A DNA stretch of 64,000 bases from Geodermatophilus nigrescens (lineage in GTDB: Bacteria; Actinomycetota; Actinomycetes; Mycobacteriales; Geodermatophilaceae), in assembly GCF_900129495.1 (NCBI RefSeq), contig NZ_FQVX01000004.1:186001-250000 (forward strand), read 5' to 3'. Positions 17,314 through 24,466 of this stretch are shown piece after piece. Position numbers and translations under genes: made by a program. Position 1 is the stretch's first letter. Each line of letters starts with the position of its first letter. Below the pieces are notes generated by a model. That model was given only the letters and a program-made list of their open reading frames with translations. It was not told where the DNA came from and searched no databases.

Positions 17314-18189
17314 ATGATCGAGGTCAGCGGACTGACCAAGCAGTACGGCGCCCGGACCGTCGTCGACGACGTGTCCTTCACCCTCGAGCCCGGCACGGTG
17401 ACCGGCTTCCTCGGGCCCAACGGCGCGGGCAAGACGACGACGATGCGGATGATGACCGGCCTCGTGCCGGCGACCGCGGGCAGCGCCTCCTTCGACGGAC
17501 GGGCCTACCCCGGCTTGCCGAACCCGGGCGCCGTCGTCGGCACCCTGCTCGACGCCTCCGCCGTCCACCCCGGGCGCACCGGCCGGACGCACCTGCGGCT
17601 GCTCGCCTCGGTCGTCGGCGTGCCGGCGGCACGGGTGGAGGAGGTGCTCGGTATGGTCGGGCTCACCGCGGCGGCCGGCCGGCGCATCGGCGGCTACTCG
17701 CTCGGCATGCGGCAGCGGCTGGGCATCGCCGGGGCGCTGCTGGCCGACCCGCCGGTGCTGGTCTTCGACGAGCCGGCCAACGGCCTGGACCCCGAGGGCA
17801 TCCGCTGGATGCGCGACCTGCTGCGCGGCCACGCGGCCCGCGGCGGCACGGTGCTGCTGTCCTCGCACCTGCTCGGCGAGGTGGAGTCGACCGTCGACCG
17901 GCTGCTCGTCATCGGCGCCGGGCGGGTGGTGGCCGACGGCCCGGTGGGCGACCTGCTCGGCGGCGACGGCGCCGCGGTGCGCGCCACCGATCCCGCGGCG
18001 CTGGCCCGGGCGCTCGAGACGGCCGGGTTCCACGTGCAACACGGGTCCGACGGCGCCCTCGTGGCGCCGGGCGCCGAGCCGGGCCAGGTCGGCGCGGTCG
18101 CCGCGGCGGCCGGCCTCGTGCTCACCGACCTGCGCCCCGTCCGCCGCGGCATCGAGGACCTGTTCTTCCAGCTCACCGCCGCGACCTGA
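17314..18189 (+). CDS. ABC transporter ATP-binding protein (DrrA/CcmA type)
   Basis: 291 residues from ATG 17314 with GGAGG 5-6 bases upstream. Walker A GPNGAGKTTT, signature YSLGMRQR, Walker B VLVFDEPANGLD, H-loop SSH. The C-terminal part resembles the DrrA-type regulatory extension. It partners with the ABC-2 type permease 83 bases downstream. It is divergent from the two-component system, which likely controls it. Confidence 0.9.
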   Translation: MIEVSGLTKQYGARTVVDDVSFTLEPGTVTGFLGPNGAGKTTTMRMMTGLVPATAGSASFDGRAYPGLPNPGAVVGTLLDASAVHPGRTGRTHLRLLASVVGVPAARVEEVLGMVGLTAAAGRRIGGYSLGMRQRLGIAGALLADPPVLVFDEPANGLDPEGIRWMRDLLRGHAARGGTVLLSSHLLGEVESTVDRLLVIGAGRVVADGPVGDLLGGDGAAVRATDPAALARALETAGFHVQHGSDGALVAPGAEPGQVGAVAAAAGLVLTDLRPVRRGIEDLFFQLTAAT

Positions 18190-18262
18190 GCCCTCCTCCC
18201 GCCCGTCCCGACTCCTCCCGCGCCGATCCCGACCCCTCCCGCCCGTCCCACTTCCTCCTCTG
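18190..18262 (+). repeat. pyrimidine-rich imperfect tandem repeat
   Basis: About three units of roughly 20 bases based on CTCCTCCCGCCCGTCCCGA fill the gap between the ATPase and permease genes. One strand is almost purine-free. Confidence 0.6.
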
Positions 18263-18271
18263 GAGACCGTC

Positions 18272-19066
18272 ATGGCCACCGTCCTGCCCGCCGACCTCCC
18301 CGCCCGGGGCGCTCCTCCCGCCGCGTCCCCTCCCGGCGCCCGTCCGCCCGTCCGCTCCGGGGCGCCGTCGGTCGCCACGCTGGTCGGCGTCGAGATCCGC
18401 AAGTCGCTGTCCACCCGATCGGGCCGGTCGCTGGCCGCGGCGGCCACCCTCCTCGCGCCGGCCGCGACCGCGCTGATCGCGTCCGCCAGCACCGAGGAAC
18501 TGGGGTCGGTGACCGGCCCGATCGGCGTGATGGGGATGCTCACCGGCCTGGTGCTGGTCGCCCTCGGCGTGCTGTCCACCGCGGGGGAGTGGAGCCACCG
18601 GACCGTGCAGACGACCTACCTGCTCGTCCCTCGCCGGGGCCGGGTGCTGGCGGCCAAGGCGGCGGCCGTCGGGCTGCTCGGTGCGGTGCTGGCGGCGGTG
18701 TCCGCGGCGCTCGTCACCGGCGCTCTGGCGCTGCTCGCCGGCGACGTGTCCTGGGACGGCACCGGGCGCGCGCTCGGGGTGGTCGTCGCCGCGGGCGCGG
18801 TGTTCGCGCTGGTCGGCACCGGGTTCGGCGCGGCGCTGGCCAACACCCCGGCCGCGCTGACGTCCTTCTACCTGGTCGTCCTCGGCGTGCTGCCGCTGGT
18901 GCGCACCTTCAAGCCGGAGGTCGGCTCGAGGCTCGACCCGGCCGAGGCCGTGCTCACCCTCGCGCAGGGCGGAACCCCGACGCAGTCCCTGCTGGTCCTC
19001 GCCGGCTGGCTGGGAGTCAGCCTGGCCGCCGGGGCGGTCGTCACCCGCCGCCGCGCGGTGGCCTGA
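18272..19066 (+). CDS. ABC-2 type transporter permease
   Basis: 264 residues with about six membrane helices after a Pro/Ala-rich cytosolic N-terminus: a helix near 65-85, then 'IGVMGMLTGLVLVALGVLSTAGEW', 'AAVGLLGAVLAAVSAALVTGALALLA', 'VVVAAGAVFALVGTGFGAAL' and others. The 'STAGEWSHRTVQTTYLL' segment is typical of ABC-2 permeases. It forms the exporter with the upstream ATPase; the substrate is unknown. ATG 18272 has a GGAGA site. Confidence 0.85.
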   Translation: MATVLPADLPARGAPPAASPPGARPPVRSGAPSVATLVGVEIRKSLSTRSGRSLAAAATLLAPAATALIASASTEELGSVTGPIGVMGMLTGLVLVALGVLSTAGEWSHRTVQTTYLLVPRRGRVLAAKAAAVGLLGAVLAAVSAALVTGALALLAGDVSWDGTGRALGVVVAAGAVFALVGTGFGAALANTPAALTSFYLVVLGVLPLVRTFKPEVGSRLDPAEAVLTLAQGGTPTQSLLVLAGWLGVSLAAGAVVTRRRAVA

Positions 19067-19079
19067 CCGACGACGTCCC

Positions 19080-19119
19080 GTCCAGGGTGGCCGGAGCCGC
19101 TGCTCCGGCCACCCTGGAC
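19080..19119. terminator. strong bidirectional terminator hairpin
   Basis: GTCCAGGGTGGCCGGAGC and its exact complement form an 18-bp stem around CGCT, between the convergent permease and DUF222 genes. There is no U-tract. Confidence 0.8.
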
Positions 19120-19165
19120 GCGTCCTCGTCCGGCTCCCCGCGGGCTCCGGCGCGATGTGCGGGCG

Positions 19166-19185
19166 GGCGTTCCCGCGGGAACGCC
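19166..19185. repeat. 20-bp perfect palindrome, copy 1
   Basis: GGCGTTCCCGCGGGAACGCC, 7 bp beyond the DUF222 stop codon. Identical to 20792-20811. Confidence 0.9.
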
Positions 19186-19192
19186 GGGCGGG

Positions 19193-20719
19193 TCAGGCCG
19201 CCCGTCCGCCGCGTTCGGCTGCGAGCCGGCGCTCCAGGTCGCGGTTGCCGAGCAGCACCCCGACGACGTAGCCCAGGTCCATCCGCTCCCCGCCGACCGC
19301 GAGCGTCCCGGGCAGCTGCCGGTCCCCACCGGGCAGCAGCCGCAGGACGCTCCCGCGCTCGGCGTCCGGGGCCGCGGCATCGAGGAGCTCGACGCCCGCC
19401 TCGACGCCCGCGGTGAAGGCGGTGTCGCCACGGGCCCACACCCGGCGGCCGTCCGGTGTGACGGCGACCAGCTCGCCGCCGCGCCGGCTCATCCGCAGGT
19501 CGAGGTCGTGCGCGAGGCCGTGGTCGGCGTCGCAGAGGAGCGCCATGTTGTCGATGTCGGTGCTCCCGCCGGCGGACCAGGGCCGCAGGTGGTGGGCGTG
19601 CAGCCGCTCGGGGCGGGTCTCGGGGCAGCCCGGCCGGATGCACCCGCCGTCGCGCCGCACGAGCGCCCGGCGCTGGGCCCGGGTGGCCAGACGCCGCGCC
19701 CGGCCGACGGCCAGCGGTTCCCGGTCCCGCTCGAGCATCGTGACGACGGTGGCCTCGCAGAGCATCCGGCGGACCTGGCTGCCGTGCAGGGCCGGCCCGT
19801 TCTCCAGGTAGGCGCGACCCGCTGCGGCGTCGTCGGCGAGGACGGCGGCGTCGACGTGCACGACCACCTCGCGTCGTGGCGGGTCGCCGGCCCGGCGGTC
19901 GGCCTCCGATGCGGCGGCGCCCAGTCGGGCCACGGCGGCGCAGCGGCGCTCGGCCGTCCGCTCCCGCGCCAGCGCGACCTCGTCGAGCGGCTCGTCGTGG
20001 GTCCGGCTCCCCGCGCTGCCGGAGGTCCCGCCGTCCGGGCTGCCGCCGTCCGGGCTGCCGCTGTCCGGGGTGGTGCCGTCCGGGGTGGTGACGTCCTCCG
20101 CGGTGGTGGCCGCCGCTGCGGCGGCCGCTCGCTTGGCGGCGGCCCGGTCGCGGCGCGCGTCGCGCTCGGCCAGCGAGTCGATCCCGGTGAGGAACGCCGC
20201 ACCCTGCTCGGGGTCGAGGCGCATGCGCACGACGAGCATCCCGTCGTCGTCCCACCAGTACTCGAAGCGCCGCTTCTCGCGGACGGTGCTGGCGTCGACC
20301 GCGTCGGAGCGGCGCCACCCCCGGACCACCCGCTCCACCTGCGCGGCGGTGGCCTCGCGCGCGAGGTCGAGCAGGGCCGCCTCGGTCTCGGGGGCCGCGA
20401 CGCGGGTCATGGCGCGGACCTTGGAGTAGGACAGCCGGCCGGCGGTGAAGGCGCCGCGGATCCCGGGCAGCGTGGTGAGGGCACGGGCGACCCGGACCTG
20501 CTCGCGTGCGGTGCCTGGGGACAGCCCGCACTGCCAGGCCAGCCAGTGCGCGCACGACCGGAGACCGTGGCCCGCCCAGCCCTCGCGCCGGTCGAACTGG
20601 GCGATGAGCAGCAGCCACTCCGCCGTGGCGGCGGCCAGCCGGACGGCGGCGCCGGTGATGCGCTCCGCGAGCTCGTCGAGCGGCAGTTCCGTCTCGGCGG
20701 CGGCAGGGTCCTCGGTCAC
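19193..20719 (-). CDS. DUF222 / HNH endonuclease (13E12 family)
   Basis: 508 residues from GTG 20719 with AGGAGG upstream. An N-terminal DUF222 domain (about 10-190) is followed by a low-complexity hinge of TPDG/SPDG repeats (about 210-235), more DUF222 sequence, and a C-terminal HNH nuclease (about 365-415: CIRPGC, HAHHL, DNMALLC, H). This family is highly amplified in actinobacteria and resembles the mycobacterial REP13E12 genes, suspected to be mobile or homing elements. The gene is flanked on both sides by copies of the same 20-bp palindrome, which supports a mobile-unit view. Confidence 0.88.
   Translation of the reverse strand: MTEDPAAAETELPLDELAERITGAAVRLAAATAEWLLLIAQFDRREGWAGHGLRSCAHWLAWQCGLSPGTAREQVRVARALTTLPGIRGAFTAGRLSYSKVRAMTRVAAPETEAALLDLAREATAAQVERVVRGWRRSDAVDASTVREKRRFEYWWDDDGMLVVRMRLDPEQGAAFLTGIDSLAERDARRDRAAAKRAAAAAAATTAEDVTTPDGTTPDSGSPDGGSPDGGTSGSAGSRTHDEPLDEVALARERTAERRCAAVARLGAAASEADRRAGDPPRREVVVHVDAAVLADDAAAGRAYLENGPALHGSQVRRMLCEATVVTMLERDREPLAVGRARRLATRAQRRALVRRDGGCIRPGCPETRPERLHAHHLRPWSAGGSTDIDNMALLCDADHGLAHDLDLRMSRRGGELVAVTPDGRRVWARGDTAFTAGVEAGVELLDAAAPDAERGSVLRLLPGGDRQLPGTLAVGGERMDLGYVVGVLLGNRDLERRLAAERGGRAA
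20030..20089. repeat. four 15-bp tandem repeats inside the DUF222 gene
   Basis: Units GCCGTCCGGGCTGCC (twice), GCTGTCCGGGGTGGT and GCCGTCCGGGGTGGT encode the TTPD(G/S)/GSPDG hinge. They are in frame, so copy-number change would alter hinge length only. Confidence 0.85.
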
Positions 20720-20791
20720 GGCGTCCTCCTCGAACGTGTGTTCGGGACGTTAGGCGGAGCTGCCGACAGAACCGCAGCTCAGCGGCCTGAG

Positions 20792-20811
20792 GGCGTTCCC
20801 GCGGGAACGCC
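20792..20811. repeat. 20-bp perfect palindrome, copy 2
   Basis: GGCGTTCCCGCGGGAACGCC, 72 bp upstream of the DUF222 start. Identical to 19166-19185. Confidence 0.9.
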
Positions 20812-20837
20812 TCCGGGTGGGACTGTGCTGCGGACAG

Positions 20838-20857
20838 GCGTTCCCGCGGAAACGCGC
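20838..20857. repeat. palindrome variant, copy 3
   Basis: GGCGTTCCCGCGGAAACGCG: the same element with changes in the right arm, 26 bp from copy 2. Confidence 0.7.
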
Positions 20858-20891
20858 TGGGCCCTTGGTGGGATGCGCAGAGCCCCCGGCG

Positions 20892-21770
20892 TCAGGAGGG
20901 GAGCGGTCCGAGCGTGGCGGTGCCGGTGATCGACGCCGGCCCGCCGACCGCGCCTGCCGACAGCGACCACCGCTCCCCGTCGGCCCGGCCGGTCGCCCGG
21001 ACGGGCGTGCCCGCGTACACCGGGCGGATCAGCCGGTGGGTGGAGGACGTGACGGACCGGTCCGGGGCGGACCCCTCCGACATGGCGCGGCGCGGGACCT
21101 CCAGGAGCAGCAGCGCCAGCAGCGGGCCGTGCACGACCAGCCCGGGATGACCCTCGACGCCGGTGGCGTACGGCGCGTCGTAGTGGATGCGGTGCGCGTT
21201 GTAGGTGAGCGCGCTGAAGCGGAACAGCAGCGCCTCGTCGGGGACCAGGTCCACCGAGGCGCCGCCGTCCACGCCCGGCACCCCGGCACCCGCCGGCGCC
21301 GGTGAGGACCCGCCCGGCTGGGAGCGGTAGACGACGTCCTGCTCCTCGGTGAGCAGCAGCCGCCCCGCCGAGCGGAACTCGCTGCGCACCGTGACCAGCA
21401 GCATCTCGCCGCTGCGCCCGGCCTTGACCTCGCAGCGGGCCAGCGACGACGTCCGCTCCACCGTCGAGCCCACGACCAGCGGGGCGACGGCCTCGAACCG
21501 GCCCCCGGCGATCATCCGGCGCCGGTGCGGGAGCGGCGGGAGGAAGTGCCCCTCGCGCGGGTGGCCGTCCTCGCCGAGGTCGGCGGTGGCCGGCCGCTCG
21601 ACGAAGGTGAACCAGTGCCAGCCCAGCGGCAGCGGGTCGCCCTCCGCGGGGGCGTCGGCGGGGCGGTCGAGCAGCGCCGCGAAGGCCGCCGCGGGCCCGG
21701 GCGCGACGACGGCGGTGTCGGTGATCGGGCCGGGTGACCAGCCCTCGACGGCGGCGGCGAGCGGGCTCAC
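20892..21770 (-). CDS. MaoC-type acyl-CoA hydratase/dehydratase (HTD2 or mesaconyl-CoA hydratase-like)
   Basis: 292 residues from GTG 21770. An N-terminal FAS1-like hot-dog half ('GHFLPPLPHRRRMIAGGRFEA') and a C-terminal MaoC half with 'FRFSALTYNAHRIHYDAPYA' and 'GHPGLVVHGPL', where Asp/His of the hydratase motif are visible. Relatives hydrate C4 acyl-CoA such as mesaconyl-C4-CoA, or dehydrate 3-hydroxyacyl thioesters. It is divergent from the old-yellow-enzyme gene; no pathway partner is adjacent, so the substrate stays open. Confidence 0.8.
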   Translation of the reverse strand: MSPLAAAVEGWSPGPITDTAVVAPGPAAAFAALLDRPADAPAEGDPLPLGWHWFTFVERPATADLGEDGHPREGHFLPPLPHRRRMIAGGRFEAVAPLVVGSTVERTSSLARCEVKAGRSGEMLLVTVRSEFRSAGRLLLTEEQDVVYRSQPGGSSPAPAGAGVPGVDGGASVDLVPDEALLFRFSALTYNAHRIHYDAPYATGVEGHPGLVVHGPLLALLLLEVPRRAMSEGSAPDRSVTSSTHRLIRPVYAGTPVRATGRADGERWSLSAGAVGGPASITGTATLGPLPS

Positions 21771-21828
21771 CGGTCCATCGTGCCGGGTGTGACACCGCCC
21801 GCACTCCGGAAGATCCCGGCCCCGCGCG

Positions 21829-22920
21829 GTGTCGGAACCTCCCGTGGACCTGTTCTCCCCCGTGACCCTCGGCGACCTCGAGCTCGCCAACCGCGTGGCC
21901 ATGGCGCCCCTGACCCGCATGCGCTCCGGCAGCTCCGGCGTCCCCGGCGACCTCGTCGTCGAGCACTACGCGCAGCGCGCCTCCATCGGCCTGATCGTCA
22001 CCGAGGGCACCTATCCCGTCCACGAGTCGCAGGCGTTCGTCGGCCAGCCCGGCATCGTCACCGACGAGCAGGTCGCCGGCTGGCGCCGCGTCGCCGACGC
22101 CGTACACGCCCGCGGCGGCCGGATCGTCATGCAGGTGATGCACGGCGGCCGGGTCACCCACCCCGACGTCAACGGCGGCCGCCGCGTCGTCGCCCCGAGC
22201 GCGATCGCCATCCAGGGCGAGGGCCACACCGAGAAGGGCAAGCAGGCCTACCCGGTGCCGCACGCGCTCACCACGGACGAGGTCCGCGACGTCGTCCGCG
22301 ACTTCACGCGCGCCGCCGAGCGGGCCCGCGAGGCCGGCCTCGACGGCGTCGAGATCCACGGCGCCAACGGCTACCTGCTGCACGAGTTCCTCTCGCCGGC
22401 CTCCAACGTCCGCGACGACGTGTACGGCGGCTCCCCGGAGAACCGCGCCCGGCTCGTGGTCGAGGTGGTCACCGCGGTCGCCGAGGCGATCGGCGCCGGG
22501 CGCGTCGGGCTGCGCATCTCGCCCGAGCACGACATCCAGGACGCCCTCGAGCCCGACCGCGACGACGTCCTCGCCACCTACGGCGCGCTGCTCGACCAGC
22601 TGCGCCCGCTGGGCCTGGCCTACCTCTCCGTGCTGCACCGCGAGCCGGCCGGCGACCTGGTGCAGGAGCTGCGCCGCCGCTTCGGCGGGCACCTCATGGC
22701 CAACAGCGGCTTCGGCAGCGTGACCACCCGCGAGGAGGCGCTGGCGCTCATCGAGGCCGCGCACGCCGACGTCGTCGCGGTCGGCCGGGCGGCGATCGCC
22801 AACCCCGACCTGGTCGAGCGCTGGGCCGGCGAGCACCCGGAGAACGAGATCCGGTCGCACCTGTTCTACGCGTCCGGCGCCGAGGGCTACACCGACTACC
22901 CGGCGCTGCGCGCCGGCTGA
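21829..22920 (+). CDS. old yellow enzyme family NADH:flavin oxidoreductase
   Basis: 363 residues, FMN-dependent TIM barrel of the OYE family: 'PLTRMRS' near the N-terminus, 'QVMHGGRVTHP', the substrate-binding His/Asn pair in 'EIHGANGYLLHEFLSP', 'NVRDDVYGGSPENRARL', and 'VAVGRAAIANPDLV' for the phosphate site. It reduces activated C=C bonds of enals, enones or nitro compounds with NAD(P)H. GTG 21829 is used as start; GTG 21844 is possible. Its 3' end overlaps the convergent ATPase gene by 25 bp. Confidence 0.88.
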   Translation: MSEPPVDLFSPVTLGDLELANRVAMAPLTRMRSGSSGVPGDLVVEHYAQRASIGLIVTEGTYPVHESQAFVGQPGIVTDEQVAGWRRVADAVHARGGRIVMQVMHGGRVTHPDVNGGRRVVAPSAIAIQGEGHTEKGKQAYPVPHALTTDEVRDVVRDFTRAAERAREAGLDGVEIHGANGYLLHEFLSPASNVRDDVYGGSPENRARLVVEVVTAVAEAIGAGRVGLRISPEHDIQDALEPDRDDVLATYGALLDQLRPLGLAYLSVLHREPAGDLVQELRRRFGGHLMANSGFGSVTTREEALALIEAAHADVVAVGRAAIANPDLVERWAGEHPENEIRSHLFYASGAEGYTDYPALRAG

Positions 22921-23642
22921 CCTCCCGCCGCGTCGCCACCGTCGCCGGCCCCGACCACCCGGCCGTCCGACAGCCGCACCACCCGGTCGGCCGCCGCGAC
23001 GACCAGGGGGTCGTGGCTGGCGACGAGCACCCCGGTGCCCGTGTCGGCGCACGCCCGCAGCACGCCGAGCACGTGCACCGACAGCTCCTGGTCCAGCCGG
23101 CCGGTCGGCTCGTCGGCGACGAGGAAGGCCGGCCGGAGCACCAGCGCCCGCGCCAGCGCGGTGCGCTGCTGCTCGCCGAGGGAGACCTCGTCGGGCAGCC
23201 GGTCGGCCAGGGCGCCGAGCCCCAGCTGCTCCAGCCCGGCGAGCGCGGCGGCCCGCGGGTCGGGGGCGCCCGCGAGCCGGGCGGGCATCGCCACGTTGTC
23301 GGCGAGGGTCAGCTCGTCGAGCAGGCCCAGGCGCTGCGGGACGACGGCGAGGGTGCTCCAGTCGGCCTCGCCGGGGGAGCGGGCGCCCGGCACGGTGACC
23401 TCGCCCCGGTCGGGGCGCTCCCAGCCGACCAGGCAGTGCAGCAGCGTCGTCTTGCCCGACCCGGAGCGGCCCAGCAGCGCCACGACCTCGCCGGGGGCGA
23501 CGGCGACGTCGACGCCGCGCAGCGCGTGCACCTCCTCGCGGCCGCGCCGGTGGGTCCGGTACAGGCCGGTGCCGCGGAGCGCGGCGCCGCCCGCCGCGGG
23601 TCCGCCGGCAGCGGGAACGCCCGCCGCGTGCACGCCGGCCAT
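22896..23642 (-). CDS. ABC transporter ATP-binding protein (MacB/LolD-like) with degenerate signature
   Basis: 248 residues. Walker A GRSGSGKTT, Q-loop VPQ, Walker B FLVADEPTGRLD and H-loop SHD are intact, but the ABC signature is VSLGEQQ instead of LSGGQ. It starts by ATGA overlap with the upstream ATPase gene. Together with that second ATPase and the large FtsX permease it forms one operon. The altered signature suggests the half that does not complete a hydrolysing site in a heterodimer. Confidence 0.85.
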   Translation of the reverse strand: MAGVHAAGVPAAGGPAAGGAALRGTGLYRTHRRGREEVHALRGVDVAVAPGEVVALLGRSGSGKTTLLHCLVGWERPDRGEVTVPGARSPGEADWSTLAVVPQRLGLLDELTLADNVAMPARLAGAPDPRAAALAGLEQLGLGALADRLPDEVSLGEQQRTALARALVLRPAFLVADEPTGRLDQELSVHVLGVLRACADTGTGVLVASHDPLVVAAADRVVRLSDGRVVGAGDGGDAAGGQPARSAG

Positions 23643-24466
23643 CACGGCTCCCGCAGCAGCACGCCGTCGGCGGTGAGCTCGACGGCGACCCGCCGGCCCG
23701 GGAACCGCGCCATGGCCTCCTCGGGCAGCTGCACCCGGCCCTCGCCGTCGACCACCGCGAGCCGGCGCCCGGCGACCTCCTCGTGCGCCACCGCCCCCGA
23801 CCGCAGGTGCACCACCCGGTCGGCGGCAGCGGCGGCCTGCGGGTCGTGGGTGGCCATGACGACGCTCGTGCCGTCGCGGGTGAGCTCGGCGACCGCGGCG
23901 AGCAGCTGCCCGGTCGTCGCGGAGTCCAGCTCGCTGGTCGGCTCGTCGGCGACCACCAGCGCCGGCCGGCCGAGCACCGCCTGGGCCAGCGCCAGCCGCT
24001 GCTGCTCCCCGCCGGACAGCTCCGCCGGCAGGTGCCCCGCGCGGTCGGCCAGGCCCAGCACGTCGAGCAGCTCGGCGCCCTGCCGCGCCGCCTCGCGGCG
24101 GCCCATCCCGCGCAGCCGCCCGGCCAGGACCAGGTGCTCGGTGCCGGTGAGGTGCGGCAGCAGGTTCTGCCCGGGCCGCGGGAAGACGTAGCCGATCTCC
24201 CGGCGGCGCAGCGCCCGCAGCCGCCGCGCGGACAGGCCGGTCAGCGACGTGCCGGCCACCTCCGCCACGCCCGCCGTCGGCCGGTCCTGCGCGGCGAGGA
24301 TCCGCAGCAGCGAGCTCTTGCCCGACCCCGACGGTCCGGTCACCGCCGTCAGCCGCCCGGCGGGCACGACGACGTCGACGCCCTTGAGCGCGTGCACCTC
24401 CCCGCTCGGCGACGGGTAGATCCGGACCAGCCCCTCGCACCGGGCGGCCGGCGCGTCACGGCGCAC
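23642..24466 (-). CDS. ABC transporter ATP-binding protein (MacB/LolD-like)
   Basis: 274 residues from GTG 24466. Walker A GPSGSGKSS, canonical signature LSGGEQQR, Walker B LVVADEPTSELD, H-loop THD. The usual Q-loop 'FVFQ' reads 'YVFPRPGQN', with Pro at the Gln position and a short insert. It overlaps the FtsX-permease gene upstream by 11 bp and the second ATPase downstream by ATGA. It probably powers the permease together with that second ATPase. Confidence 0.87.
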   Translation of the reverse strand: MRRDAPAARCEGLVRIYPSPSGEVHALKGVDVVVPAGRLTAVTGPSGSGKSSLLRILAAQDRPTAGVAEVAGTSLTGLSARRLRALRRREIGYVFPRPGQNLLPHLTGTEHLVLAGRLRGMGRREAARQGAELLDVLGLADRAGHLPAELSGGEQQRLALAQAVLGRPALVVADEPTSELDSATTGQLLAAVAELTRDGTSVVMATHDPQAAAAADRVVHLRSGAVAHEEVAGRRLAVVDGEGRVQLPEEAMARFPGRRVAVELTADGVLLREP

